A stretch of 64,000 nt of DNA. It comes from Alistipes sp. GTDB taxonomy: Bacteria > Bacteroidota > Bacteroidia > Bacteroidales > Rikenellaceae. Within the stretch, counting starts at the first letter, position 1. Every line of letters starts with the position of its first letter. The position numbers and the translations under genes were made by a program. The DNA lies in the NCBI GenBank assembly GCA_017465055.1, contig JAFTWZ010000019.1:1-64000 (forward strand). The letters run 5' to 3'. The notes under the pieces were generated by a model that saw only the letters and a program-made list of their open reading frames with translations, was not told where the DNA came from and made no database searches. Shown piece by piece: positions 16,382-26,128 of this stretch.

Positions 16382-17062
16382 CTACCCTATGGTATGCATA
16401 CGTATCGAGGCCTTTACTAAGGCTATGGCACGCACACGGTCGATAGCCACCTCCTTGTCGGCGTGGTGAGGGTTCTGGCTCACAAGGCGTATGTAGCCCT
16501 CCTGGTCGGACTTCTGAACATACTTGACCGTGATATACTCCTCGCCATCGATATCTATCGATAGTAGGTACATATCGCCCCAGAATACGTCGCGCACATC
16601 CGATAGCTGCTTGTAGAGGACAATATCGCCACTCTTAAGCAGTGGATACATCGAGTCGCCGACGATATATATCGCGCCATCGCACTTAGGCAGGTTGGGG
16701 ATATGTATATGATTTATAGGCTTAACCTCAGAGTTCTCGGCAAACAGAGGTACAAGACCAGCAGTACCCTCGATAGAGTATAGAGGCACGCTCTGCAGTG
16801 GCAACGACTTATCGGTGCGCAGGGTAAAGGTGGTCAAATCGGGTTCGGCATTGAACATCTTACCCTCGCCCGAATCTATCCACTCGGGATTAAGATTAAA
16901 ATCCTGAACTAAAATATTTTTATTACGTGTAGAGAGGCCTGCCTTGCCCGTCTCAATCATCGAAAGCGCAGCTTTGCCTATACCAAGTCGCTGAGCCAAT
17001 TGCTCTTGCGTCATATTAAGCTGCTTGCGCATAACTCTTAATCGTTTACCTATCGTATCCAT
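16382..17062 (-). CDS. XRE/S24 phage-type repressor (CI/LexA-like)
   Basis: The 226-residue product has an N-terminal helix-turn-helix of the XRE family (residues 5-58, MTQEQLAQRLGIGKAALSMIETGK) and a C-terminal LexA/S24 peptidase domain (about 92-222). The catalytic Ser137 is in GDSMYP and the general-base Lys180 is in EEYITVKYV. An Ala-Gly pair (101-102, GTAGL) is where self-cleavage would be expected. Such proteins repress prophage promoters and cut themselves when RecA is activated. It is divergent from a small gene and a terminase gene, with a shared 129-bp control region holding candidate operators. No other phage genes are present. Confidence 0.9.
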   Translation of the reverse strand: MDTIGKRLRVMRKQLNMTQEQLAQRLGIGKAALSMIETGKAGLSTRNKNILVQDFNLNPEWIDSGEGKMFNAEPDLTTFTLRTDKSLPLQSVPLYSIEGTAGLVPLFAENSEVKPINHIHIPNLPKCDGAIYIVGDSMYPLLKSGDIVLYKQLSDVRDVFWGDMYLLSIDIDGEEYITVKYVQKSDQEGYIRLVSQNPHHADKEVAIDRVRAIALVKASIRMHTIG

Positions 17063-17085
17063 ATAAGAAAATATTATATTAAATT

Positions 17086-17107
17086 TTTGTACTAAAATAT
17101 TGACAAA
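17086..17107. promoter_or_regulatory. Candidate repressor operator (22-bp inverted repeat)
   Basis: TTTGT at 17086-17090 and ACAAA at 17103-17107 form the arms of an inverted repeat in the divergent control region. The right arm contains part of TTGACAAATC, which is repeated at 17154-17163. It overlaps the -33 box of the forward promoter, the expected place for a repressor. Confidence 0.5.
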
Positions 17108-17130
17108 TCAAGATTTTTAACCTATATTTG
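17100..17130 (+). promoter_or_regulatory. Promoter of the 96-residue protein/terminase transcript
   Basis: TTG (17100-17102, within TTGACA), a 20-nt spacer and TATATTTG (17123-17130) fit the Bacteroidetes consensus. A second TTGACAAATC copy (17154-17163) lies just past the expected start of transcription, which suggests two-site control. Confidence 0.65.
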
Positions 17131-17191
17131 TAGCGCAAAGTTAAGCAAACAGTTTGACAAATCCAAATTTACTTTGCAAAAAATTTAACTT

Positions 17192-17482
17192 ATGAGAATT
17201 TTCTTTAGGTTTCGCGAGAGCGACTATCTGAGGGTCTACGAAGAGCTTGTACAAATAGTTAAAAACCAAAACTGGTTTCGCGGCAGCGTAGCGCTATTTA
17301 TCGACGACGTAGAGTGCCGCCTACGCTGCGTGGCGTCGATACTAAGAACGAAGTGCAACGAGCCAGACGCCACGACAAAGATAGTGGTAGAGCCACTATG
17401 GTACGAGATGACAACATACCTCGGCGACGATGTGCTACCTAACGACTTCGACTTCGAGAAGATGATAGACCTTGCAGCCTAA
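17192..17482 (+). CDS. Small 96-residue protein before the terminase gene
   Basis: The product starts MRIFFRFRESDYLRVYEELV and has no signal peptide or membrane segment. It has a basic first half and an acidic tail (LGDDVLPNDFDFEKMIDLAA). The gene is 18 bp before the terminase gene and shares its promoter, so the two are probably made together. I do not recognise the family; it has no clear likeness to a small terminase subunit, though the position would suit one. Codon use resembles the host genes around it. Confidence 0.65.
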   Translation: MRIFFRFRESDYLRVYEELVQIVKNQNWFRGSVALFIDDVECRLRCVASILRTKCNEPDATTKIVVEPLWYEMTTYLGDDVLPNDFDFEKMIDLAA

Positions 17483-17500
17483 CAAACGAACAACTATTCT

Positions 17501-18973
17501 ATGGAGAAGATATTCAATAACAACAACTTAGAAAACAGCAACAACGAGGTCTTGTCGGCAGATAAGACCCCGTCGTTTGCCACCTTTGCCGAGAGGGTAT
17601 ACCCCTTTCTTGAGATGACACCCTTTCACCGCACTTACTACGACATCCTCGACGCCTACGCTCGGGGACGCATACGCAAACTCATAGTATCGATGCCGCC
17701 ACAGCACGGCAAGAGCATAGGCGCAACAACCCTACTGCCGGCCTATATGCTCGGTATCGAGCCCGACACGCGCATAGCCATAGCCTCCTACTCGGGCACG
17801 TTAGCCTCGAAGTTCAACCGCCGCGTGCAGCGCATCATAGAGTCGAAGGAGTATGCCGAGATGTTCCCCGAGACGACCATAAAGCAGGGCACAAAGCCTC
17901 CTGGGTGGATACGTACATCGGACGAGGTGGAGATTATTGGCCATCAGGGCGAGCTAATAAGCGTAGGCCGCGAGGGCTCGCTGACGGGCAACCGCGTAGA
18001 TTGCTTCATCCTCGACGACCTATACAAGGATGCTATGGAGGCGCAGTCGCCCCCCATACGCGAGAACTGCTGGGAGTGGTACACCTCGGTTGTGAGGACT
18101 CGAATGCATAACGCCTCGCGTGAGCTGATAGTATTCACACGCTGGCACGAGGAGGATCTTATAGGCACGCTCTGCCGCACCGAGCCCTACCGCCTGATGA
18201 CCTCGATGCGCGATATCGACGAGGTGGCAGGCGACGAGTGGTTAGTGCTCAACTTCGAGGCACTCAAGGCCTCGCCACCTACGGAGCTCGACCCCCGCGA
18301 CACGGGCGAGGCGCTATGGCCCGAGCAGCAGAGCATCGAGCTACTCGAGACCAAGCGACGCCTCGACCCTCAGCGCTTCGAGGCTATGTATCAGGGGCAT
18401 CCCACGGCACGCGAGGGACTACTCTACGGCGATGGCTTTGCTACGTACGCCACGCTTCCACGCGACATAGTCACCGCAGCAAGCTACACCGACACGGCAG
18501 ATATGGGCGACGACTACCTCTGCTCGGTGGCCTACAAGGTCGACACCGACGGCATCATATACATCACCGACGTGGTCTACACGCGCGAGCCAATGGAGAG
18601 GAGCGAGAAGATGGTAGCCGAGATGCTGCTGCGCAGCGATACACGCCAAGCCCTTGTCGAGAGTAACAACGGCGGTCGCGGCTTTGCTCGCTCGCTAAAG
18701 CGACTATGCCCCACGCTACACATCGAGTGGTTTCATCAGTCGGCAAACAAGGAGGCTCGCATACTCTCCAACTCGGCAACGGTGCTCCACAGCGTACGTA
18801 TGCCCGAGGGGTGGGCACGCCTATGGCCAGAGTTTTACCACCACCTGACGACCTATCGCCGCCTCTTTAGAGCCAACAGCCACGACGATGCTGCCGACGT
18901 GCTTACGGGCATTGTCGAGCGCGAGATGCCGCGATTTACGCGCGACAGTATGCGCCGCCTGGCCTTCGTGTAG
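17501..18973 (+). CDS. Phage terminase large subunit (TerL), intact
   Basis: The 490-residue product has both domains of a packaging motor. The ATPase has Walker A PPQHGKS (residues 66-72), Walker B CFILDDL (168-174, acidic pair 172-173) and a coupling motif VFTRWHEEDL (211-220). The RNase H-like nuclease has acidic residues at Asp331/Asp334 (YTDTAD), Glu387 (VESNNGGRG) and Asp462/463/466 (HDDAADVLTG). All catalytic positions appear kept and the length is normal. No portal, capsid, tail, integrase or lysis gene is near: the downstream gene on the other strand is a host-type GLPGLI protein. It is either the last relic of a prophage or a domesticated gene. Confidence 0.92.
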   Translation: MEKIFNNNNLENSNNEVLSADKTPSFATFAERVYPFLEMTPFHRTYYDILDAYARGRIRKLIVSMPPQHGKSIGATTLLPAYMLGIEPDTRIAIASYSGTLASKFNRRVQRIIESKEYAEMFPETTIKQGTKPPGWIRTSDEVEIIGHQGELISVGREGSLTGNRVDCFILDDLYKDAMEAQSPPIRENCWEWYTSVVRTRMHNASRELIVFTRWHEEDLIGTLCRTEPYRLMTSMRDIDEVAGDEWLVLNFEALKASPPTELDPRDTGEALWPEQQSIELLETKRRLDPQRFEAMYQGHPTAREGLLYGDGFATYATLPRDIVTAASYTDTADMGDDYLCSVAYKVDTDGIIYITDVVYTREPMERSEKMVAEMLLRSDTRQALVESNNGGRGFARSLKRLCPTLHIEWFHQSANKEARILSNSATVLHSVRMPEGWARLWPEFYHHLTTYRRLFRANSHDDAADVLTGIVEREMPRFTRDSMRRLAFV

Positions 18974-19042
18974 GCGGCACAGCTAAGCAGAAATAGTGTC
19001 GTATTCGTAGTTTTCTCTACTACCAATGAAGTAGCAGGGTTT

Positions 19043-19135
19043 ATTAGTTTCGATGGGTTTCTATGCCGGGGAGGCTTACACGGCTACCTCGTAGACTCTT
19101 ACATAGCAACTCATCGAAACCCATCGTACCCCATT
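19043..19135. repeat. Element family 2 (10-bp arm units), copy 1
   Basis: The left arm has 10-bp units (ATTAGTTTCG, ATGGGTTTCT). A core of about 46 bp follows (19063-19108, ending CTCGTAGACTCTTACATAGC). The right arm units AACTCATCGA, AACCCATCGT and ACCCCATTTG are the reverse complement in style. It lies between the convergent terminase and GLPGLI genes. The 225-bp spacer holds nothing else that I can support. Confidence 0.75.
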
Positions 19136-19198
19136 TGCTTGCACATACGACTTTTCAGAATGTAGAGCCTAAGCGGTTACTTAGAAGCTGTTTGAATT

Positions 19199-20086
19199 TT
19201 ATTTATATAACGGATAGTACTCTATCTCCCAATCGCCCTTTAGTTCGCTCATATCTGATGAGTTGAAGAATCTGATTTGGCCGCCCTGACTAAATTGATC
19301 GTAGGGGTTGAGGTGTGCGTTTCTCTCATACTTAAGCCATTGCTTCTTAGTTATCTGTTTTGTAGGCCAATCGTAGAGGCGTATCTCTTCCTGATTTTGT
19401 GAGATGCCCTCCATCTCGAAGCGAAAGTCGCCCGAGCTATCCTCTGCAAGGAGTATCATACCAGGCAGGCCACCAAGCAGCCAGGGGCCTGATGATATCG
19501 CGACTTCTGTAGTAAACCACACAAGCCACTCCCTGCCTCCAAACGATGCCTCGGCACTTATCGATTGGTAGCCACATATCTCTTGTGTCTGGCCGGTTAG
19601 GCGCCACGCGATATGTTGCGCGGTGTCGCGATACTCATATATTACATTGTCTGCAAATGGGATATTGTGACGAATGCGGAGCTCCTCTTTTGTCGAATAT
19701 ATCTCGGTGGGTATTACGATTGTAGGCACACCTGCCGCATAGAAATCGGCCAACTCCTCCTCGCTCCAACTGTTTTTGTAGCGTGACATATTTTCGTTCT
19801 GCTGCGCTACGCTATAGAAGAGAGAGGTATGTGCTCCGCAAAGCAGCTTATACTTTACGTTGAGATGAGAATCGGGGCTATTGCGATACGATACCTTATA
19901 GGTCACGACAACTCTTGCCGTATCCAGCACATCGTAATCAGCATCTAAATCACACATACCAATCATAAGCCTATCGGTATGTGACCAACCGTAGAACGAC
20001 TTGCCAATGATTGTTGTTGCGCTATCCTGCGCCTCTGCTGTAAAGAGGGCAATAGTTGCAATAATGGAGGTAATAAATCTTCTCAT
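19199..20086 (-). CDS. GLPGLI family protein
   Basis: The 295-residue product has a signal peptide (MRRFITSIIATIALFTAEA) and the family motif GGLPGMIL (205-212) after AISSGPWLL. This Bacteroidetes family (about 250-300 residues, exported) has no established function. It usually sits beside a carboxypeptidase-regulatory-domain outer-membrane receptor, as it does here. It is the last gene of a leftward set of three with only 2 and 9 bp between genes. Confidence 0.88.
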   Translation of the reverse strand: MRRFITSIIATIALFTAEAQDSATTIIGKSFYGWSHTDRLMIGMCDLDADYDVLDTARVVVTYKVSYRNSPDSHLNVKYKLLCGAHTSLFYSVAQQNENMSRYKNSWSEEELADFYAAGVPTIVIPTEIYSTKEELRIRHNIPFADNVIYEYRDTAQHIAWRLTGQTQEICGYQSISAEASFGGREWLVWFTTEVAISSGPWLLGGLPGMILLAEDSSGDFRFEMEGISQNQEEIRLYDWPTKQITKKQWLKYERNAHLNPYDQFSQGGQIRFFNSSDMSELKGDWEIEYYPLYK

Positions 20087-20088
20087 AG

Positions 20089-20817
20089 CTATCTTTGATA
20101 TTGTTGTAGTATCTGCTCAAATCTGCTTCTGTCTCGCTTGGAGCGTTCCGTGTCTTTATCGCCTCGTACCGTAAAGCTCTTGGCGTGCGGTAGCCGCTTG
20201 GCAAAGGTCGTGCGTAGCGAGTCCAACTCTCGGAACGTAGCTCCTGCTACCGACCTTATGGCTATTGCTTTGTGAACGAGGTAGACACTCTGCGACAGCT
20301 CTGGGTCGCCGAGTATGTAGTAGGGATATTCGTTGTAGTAGTAGGACTCTATTAACTTTATACTATCCTCTATCTCACGGTATCTACGACCGCCATAGCG
20401 CTCATTATAGAGTCTTTCTCGCAAATCAGTGTATCTCTCCCCAATGACTCGGGTGCGAGCATACTGCTCTCTAAATTGCCTCTTATCCTCGATAATTGCC
20501 ATATGGCCATCTGTGTAGCTAAGCACAACAGAGTCGCCAGGGCCGATAGTCAGACGGTGCATACCCTTCTGCTTATCGGTTATCAGCATCATCGTCACAT
20601 CGGCATCATCCTCCATCGTAAAAGATAGTGAGCCTCGGCCACGCTCCACACGACAGCTATCCTTAAACACAAATTCGCAACCATCGTTATACTCATAGCC
20701 TTGAACATAGGCCATACCCATATCGCCATCGCACTCGAGCGCGATATGTGCCCGTTGTGCAAATGTTGGTTCGACACAAAATAGAAGCAGTGCCGAACAA
20801 GTGAATAATCTCTTCAT
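20089..20817 (-). CDS. Exported protein of the GLPGLI locus, unknown function
   Basis: The 242-residue product has a signal peptide (MKRLFTCSALLLFCVEPTFA). Residues about 22-110 form a beta-rich stretch resembling the N-terminal DUF4369-like domain often fused to thioredoxin domains (GPGDSVVLSYTDG). The second half is charged, helical and rich in Arg/Tyr, with no thioredoxin domain. It lies between the GLPGLI gene and the receptor gene, 2 and 9 bp from them. The role is unknown; co-expression with the receptor is likely. Confidence 0.65.
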   Translation of the reverse strand: MKRLFTCSALLLFCVEPTFAQRAHIALECDGDMGMAYVQGYEYNDGCEFVFKDSCRVERGRGSLSFTMEDDADVTMMLITDKQKGMHRLTIGPGDSVVLSYTDGHMAIIEDKRQFREQYARTRVIGERYTDLRERLYNERYGGRRYREIEDSIKLIESYYYNEYPYYILGDPELSQSVYLVHKAIAIRSVAGATFRELDSLRTTFAKRLPHAKSFTVRGDKDTERSKRDRSRFEQILQQYQR

Positions 20818-20826
20818 AATAGAGTG

Positions 20827-23469
20827 CTATTTAAAACTAAACCTTACTTTGAACACTACGGATGCTCGGCGCAGTGCGTATGAATATAGGTAATCCATAC
20901 TATTACTATTTGTTGCATTGATAAACACACTGTTATTTAGAACGTTGCGAGCCTCTACAGAGTACTCCACGCGCTTATGCTTAATTCTCAGGCTTGCATC
21001 AACGAAGAGCGTGTTGCGATTAGTGCCCGAAATGGCGGTGTTTAGTAGGTGCTCAGCGCCTATGCGACATATAACCTTTTGGGCGATGATAAAGTCGATA
21101 TCGCCCCTCTGCTTCAATAGGTCGATGGTCGATGTGTCGCTGTGCGCAATCGTTGAGATGCTACGATTGTAGACGGCCGTATAGTCTATCCTTATAGCCT
21201 TAGTTATACGGGTGTTAAGGCCTACCTCTGCTGTGATTAGACCGTATGCTGATGGAAGTAGTACCATCTCTCTTAGCACCTCCGACCACGACTGCATATA
21301 TCCTCCAGCGAGGTTTATGGTCGTTGCGGCTGCACTGATACGCGTGCTAAAGTTACACTTAACGTTGTAGCCATTATTGCGGTTTGGCATCTTGATGGCC
21401 TCGATTTGGCTCAGCGAGCCACGGAAGTTGGTGTTATACATAATGTTTGAGCGGCTATCGAAGTAATTGGCCTCTAAGCCTGCAAATATAGCATCTATAG
21501 CATTGCCGTACGATAGCTCTACGTTGTAAGTCTGACTGCGCGTGTTGTGGCTATCGCCAGCCTTGCGCTGAGTGACGCGATAGTCGGTCATAATATAACC
21601 GCCATAGGAGTCATACAGCGAGCCATAATACTCGTTGTACGAAGCTCGTGCCGATAGTTTTAGATCTGAGGTGATAGTGCTATTTATGCTCAGCGACGGC
21701 TGACATAGAACTTTGGTTTTGTTGGTAGTCACCATATGGTTAATCCTATCCTCCGTATAGAGCCACATTGCATCAAGAGGCACATCTGCTTGTATAGTCA
21801 GCTTGCTACCTACGCTGTATTGCAGCGATGGTGTTAGCACAAAGTCGAGGCGTGCATATAGTATGTCGTTCTGTAGCTCGGGTGACGAGGCCTCTATTTC
21901 ACCTTTGTCGTTAATGCCGTTTAGCGAAGACTCCATATGCTCAACATCGCCACAGAGCTGTGCTGAAAGCATAAAGTTCCAACGCTGGAGTTTGTAGCTT
22001 GTAGTAAGTTAGTTATTCGCCACAAGCCGCTGGCCATATAGAGTCTGGATAGCATTGGGATACTCTTCGCCGCCTCCTACAATATCACCATAGAGCATAG
22101 GATGCACCTCGAGCTGGGCAGGCTGCGTATCGTAGTTAATATCGGAGTTGAAGTTTAGCACAAGCCTATCCCACCTGCGTATATTGTTGAAGTTGTTGTT
22201 AATCGATATTTTGGGTAGCTTGACATGTTGTGAAACGCGCTCACCGCTGCTATCTACCGTGCCATAATCTCTACTCCATATTCCACCAAACGATAGTCTC
22301 TCTTCCATATAGTGTTTCTCGGTGTTTGAGTGCAGGTTTAGGGTGATATCACATCTGTCGATAAGATGGCTTACTTTGGTATTTTCGGCAATTACCAGAG
22401 GTTCTGTATCTGGAAGATAGTATGTGGTCTGTGATGCGCCATCGGCCTGTTGTAGGTCGTGGATATAGCCAACATTTAGGCTTAGCTCGAGGTTATCGTT
22501 GAGTTTGGCTATGGCATTGAGCGTCGCAGCGTGTATGTTGTTATCGAGATAGCGACTCAGCGTTATATTTGGAGCCGTAGGATAGCGCACGCCAAGCATC
22601 GACGACACGCCTCCGAAGCCTCCGTAATGCGACATAAACTCTCGCGAGACATCGTCGCCAGTGTTATTTGTTTTATAGATGCTTATTGTTTGAAACCTCT
22701 TGCCGAAATACATAGCACTTAGCTCACCGTTCCACATCCAGGGGCTATAGCCGCCACCAAGCTGCGCTGTGCCGTTCCACGTCCCTTTGCTCGTCTCCTT
22801 AAGTCGTAGGTTTATCGCTGCGGCCTTAGGCATACTTATGCCTCGCAGAGCCTTGATGTGTTCGTGATTCTCGTATAACTCTACTCGTGCTATATCTTTG
22901 GCCTCTATGTTGTTGGTCGCTACGCCATACTTGCCGCCCAGCATATCCATACCCTCGATGTATAGCTTGCTGATGGCGATGCCATTGTACTTTATATCAC
23001 CAGCCTCGCCAACGCTTAGGCCTGGCATCTTACGAAGCACGTCACCTATCGAGCGATCTGTAACGTTTATAAATGTCGCTACATTATATGTCAAGGTGTC
23101 AGATTGTCGCGTCACAGACTCAGCGTTTACCACCACCTCTCTAATCTCCAATGCCGAGTACTCGACCTCGAAATCTACGCGCTGCGATTTTGCCTCAATC
23201 GCTTTCGACGTGCTTTTAATATTAAACCCCGTGATAACTACTTCGAGTGTCGTAGCATCACCGCTATATGATAACGAATATCTGCCATTGGCGTCAGTTA
23301 TTGCATATCCATACAGGAGCGTGCGATTGCTGTTTTGTAGCATCACGTTAACATCTGCAACAGCCTCGCCACCCTCTTTTGTGCATATTGTCCCCGATAT
23401 GGCTATCTGCGCCGATGCCGATGCTATATAACCCAGTAACGTAAATAGTAGTGATAATAGCCCTCTCAT
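20827..23469 (-). pseudogene. TonB-receptor-like outer-membrane protein, split by an in-frame TAA
   Basis: Two open frames, 22009-23469 (486 residues) and 20827-21972 (381 residues from its first Met), are in the same frame and separated by one TAA (22009-22011). After that stop the frame stays open and reads as coding: LTTSYKLQRWNFMLSAQL. The first part has a signal peptide, a carboxypeptidase-regulatory-like domain (about 20-105) and a receptor plug (about 120-215, DVLRKMPGLSVGEAG). The rest is beta barrel, ending VVFKVRFSFK. Together they would give about 880 residues, normal for receptors paired with GLPGLI proteins. A nonsense mutation, a sequencing error or rare readthrough would each explain it. 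Confidence 0.85.
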
Positions 23470-23493
23470 AGCCGCCTCTCGTTTTTCGTACTA

Positions 23494-23524
23494 CAAAGGT
23501 ATGGCTAACTATCTGGTGGGCCAA
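23494..23524 (-). promoter_or_regulatory. Promoter of the GLPGLI/receptor operon
   Basis: On the reverse strand TTG (23524-23522), a 20-nt spacer and TACCTTTG (23501-23494) lie 25 bp before the receptor start codon. Confidence 0.7.
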
Positions 23525-23650
23525 TTTATCTGTGTTAAATAGTGTTACGGCAAATGTTAAATAGTGTTAAAATATGTTCTCTGAACCTCCCTCAACGGTT
23601 GAGCTGAAGCGGGAACGACACAGCCGCACCAACCTTTCCCTCTGTCCGTA

Positions 23651-23727
23651 TGAGCAAAACGAAGAATCTCGAGGTAGCATAGCGATGCAAGGTCTTACCA
23701 CCCTCGAGAACCTTCGTTTCACTCGGG
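23651..23727. repeat. Imperfect hairpin in the receptor/potA spacer
   Basis: GAGCAAAACGAAGAATCTCGAGG (in parts, 23651-23673) pairs with CTCGAGAACCTTCGTTTCACTC (in parts, about 23704-23727). The loop contains a second short stem (TAGCATAGCGATGC). No gene in the surrounding 440 bp is supported. Confidence 0.6.
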
Positions 23728-23793
23728 ATTACAGCGAGAATAGCAAAATTACTAATTGCTAACCGCCTTTAGCTACAGAAATAGAGCCATATA

Positions 23794-23825
23794 TTTGGAA
23801 ATATCGCCAAAATACGTTATATTTG
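23794..23825 (+). promoter_or_regulatory. Promoter of the potABCD operon
   Basis: TTTG (23794-23797), a 20-nt spacer and TATATTTG (23818-23825) match the consensus. The leader to the potA ATG is about 80 nt. Confidence 0.7.
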
Positions 23826-23911
23826 CCTTGCAAAGCGTCTACTCTATAACGATAGGCGCTCTGTGGATAACAAACAATGTTCACTACTAACATTTTACAT
23901 AGAACTGCCTA

Positions 23912-25294
23912 ATGGCAAAGAGCAACAACATCATCGAGATTCGCAACATCACCAAGACTTTTCCCGATAAGGTGGTGCTGGCTGGCGTAACTCTTAATGT
24001 TCGCAAGGGAGAGTTCCTCACAATCCTCGGCCCGTCGGGCTGCGGTAAGACCACGCTACTGAGGATTATAGCTGGTTTTAACTCGGCAACAAGTGGCGAG
24101 ATATACATCGCCGGCAACGAGATGACTGGCGTAGCCCCTCACCTCCGCCCCGTGAACACCGTATTCCAGCGCTATGCGCTCTTCCCAAACTACAACGTCT
24201 ACGACAACATAGCCTTTGGCCTCAAGCTCCGCAAGGTCGACAAGAAGGAGATTGGCGAGCGCGTGAAGCGTGCCCTTAAGATGGTAGGTATGACCGACTA
24301 CGAGCACCGCGACGTGCAGTCGCTCTCGGGAGGTCAGCAGCAGCGCGTGGCCATAGCCCGAGCCATTGTCAACCGCCCCGAGGTGCTACTGCTCGACGAG
24401 CCACTTGCGGCCCTCGACCTCAAGATGCGCAAGGATATGCAGATGGAGCTTAAGGAGATGCACCGCGACTTAGGTATCACCTTTGTATACGTGACGCACG
24501 ACCAGGAGGAGGCACTTACGCTGTCGGATACGATAGTGGTGATGAACGAGGGCGAGATACAGCAGATAGGCTCGCCAACGGATATATACAACGAGCCACG
24601 CAACACCTTCGTAGCCGACTTCATCGGCGAGAGCAACATACTCAACGCCACGATGGTGCGCGACCGCCTCGTGAGGTTTATGGACAAGGAGTTTGAGTGC
24701 GTCGACGAGGGCTTCGGCGAGAATACCCCTGTCGACGTGGTCATCCGCCCCGAGGATGTATATATCATCCGCAATGCCGAGGCAGCGATGTTCCACGGCA
24801 CGGTACGCTCGTGCACGTTCAAGGGCGTACACTACGAGATGTTTGTCGACACACCCGATGGCTACGAGATTATGATTCAGGACTATAACGCCTTCGACGT
24901 AGGCGAGGAGGTGGGTATGATGATTAAGCCTGCCGACATCCACGTTATGGCTAAGGAGCGCACCGAAAATAGCGTAGCAGGCACGTTGGTAGATACTACA
25001 CACGTCGAGATTTTGGGCGAGACCTTTGAGTGCCAGGCTGTCGAAGGCATTGAGCCAGGCAGTAGCATCGTAGCACACTTCCCCTTCTCGGCAGTAGAGC
25101 TTACCGACGATCCCGATGATGGTGTTTCGTGGGGTACGATACGCTTCATACTCTACAAGGGCGACCGCTACCACCTAACGGTACGCACAGACGAGGGCGA
25201 GAATATCTACGTCGACACCCACGACGTATGGGAGGACCTCGACGAGGTGGGTATCAAGATATCGCCTGCGGAGATACGCGTAACGCGCCAGTAG
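23912..25294 (+). CDS. potA: Spermidine/putrescine ABC transporter ATP-binding protein
   Basis: The 460-residue ATPase has Walker [10 protein letters not shown] (40-48), the signature [14 protein letters not shown] (about 138-151) and Walker [12 protein letters not shown] (about 160-170). It would power polyamine uptake with PotB, PotC and PotD encoded directly after it. It is longer than typical PotA (about 370-380) because the C-terminal part carries two related segments. A TOBE-like stretch ends IKPADIHVM (near 345-353), and a second copy of similar layout ends ISPAEIRV (near 450-457). The start has no competing upstream Met. Confidence 0.95.
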   Translation: MAKSNNIIEIRNITKTFPDKVVLAGVTLNVRKGEFLTILGPSGCGKTTLLRIIAGFNSATSGEIYIAGNEMTGVAPHLRPVNTVFQRYALFPNYNVYDNIAFGLKLRKVDKKEIGERVKRALKMVGMTDYEHRDVQSLSGGQQQRVAIARAIVNRPEVLLLDEPLAALDLKMRKDMQMELKEMHRDLGITFVYVTHDQEEALTLSDTIVVMNEGEIQQIGSPTDIYNEPRNTFVADFIGESNILNATMVRDRLVRFMDKEFECVDEGFGENTPVDVVIRPEDVYIIRNAEAAMFHGTVRSCTFKGVHYEMFVDTPDGYEIMIQDYNAFDVGEEVGMMIKPADIHVMAKERTENSVAGTLVDTTHVEILGETFECQAVEGIEPGSSIVAHFPFSAVELTDDPDDGVSWGTIRFILYKGDRYHLTVRTDEGENIYVDTHDVWEDLDEVGIKISPAEIRVTRQ

Positions 25295-25328
25295 CGGATG
25301 ACGCATATAACGATTAAGATTAGAGACT

Positions 25329-26126
25329 ATGCTCGACAATATCACCAAATTCTTCTCGCGTAGGCGTAGCTGGAGTCTGCCATATGTGCTCTTTTTGGCA
25401 GTCTTCGTTGTTATGCCTCTGGTGCTGATTATGGTCTACGCGTTCCAGGGTAACGACGGAGGCTTCTCGCTCGAGAACTTCCGCAGGTTCGTAACCCAGG
25501 CCGAGGCTGCCAACACCTTTATATACTCTATAGGTATTGCACTGATAACCACGATTATATGTCTTGTATTAGGCTACCCTGCAGCCTACATACTCACGCG
25601 TATACGCCCCTCAACGGCCACGCTCTTGGTTATGCTCTTCATCCTGCCTATGTGGATTAATGTCTTGGTGCGCACGTTGGCTACCGTGGCACTCTTCGAC
25701 TTCCTAAGCCTACCTTTAGGCGAGGGTGCGCTCATATTCGGTATGGTCTACAACTTCCTACCCTTTATGATCTACCCTATCTACAACACGCTGCAGAAGA
25801 TGGACCCGTCGCTTATCGAGGCTGCTGAGGACCTCGGGGCTACACCTCGCCAGGTATTCCTGCGCGTAGTATTTCCACTCTCAACACCAGGTATTGTCAG
25901 CGGCATTATGATGGTCTTTATGCCTACAATCTCGACCTTTGCGATTGCCGAATTGCTGACTATGAACAACATCAAGCTCTTCGGTACGACCATACAGGAG
26001 AATATAAACAACGGTATGTGGCACTATGGCGCAGCGCTGTCGCTCATAATGCTCATAATCATAGGTATAACCTCGCTCTTCTCGGATAGCTCGGAGGATG
26101 GCGCAAACGATGGAGGACTCATATAG
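25329..26126 (+). CDS. potB: Spermidine/putrescine ABC transporter permease PotB
   Basis: The 265-residue inner-membrane permease has about six membrane segments (starting LPYVLFLAVFVVMPLVLIMVY). The cytoplasmic EAA loop that contacts the ATPase is EAAEDLGATPRQVFLRVVFP (about 175-194). It lies 34 bp after potA and 2 bp before potC. Confidence 0.93.
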   Translation: MLDNITKFFSRRRSWSLPYVLFLAVFVVMPLVLIMVYAFQGNDGGFSLENFRRFVTQAEAANTFIYSIGIALITTIICLVLGYPAAYILTRIRPSTATLLVMLFILPMWINVLVRTLATVALFDFLSLPLGEGALIFGMVYNFLPFMIYPIYNTLQKMDPSLIEAAEDLGATPRQVFLRVVFPLSTPGIVSGIMMVFMPTISTFAIAELLTMNNIKLFGTTIQENINNGMWHYGAALSLIMLIIIGITSLFSDSSEDGANDGGLI

Positions 26127-26128
26127 CT

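Noticed and set aside
16382..18973. Calling this a complete prophage
   Set aside because: Only a repressor, a small gene and a terminase are present; neighbours on both sides are host envelope genes.
20827..23469. Two separate genes, or a frameshift, at the receptor locus
   Set aside because: Both halves are in one frame and coding character resumes immediately after the single TAA, so one gene with a nonsense codon fits better.
24470..25174. 234-residue reverse frame inside potA
   Set aside because: Antisense shadow of a well-supported ATPase gene.
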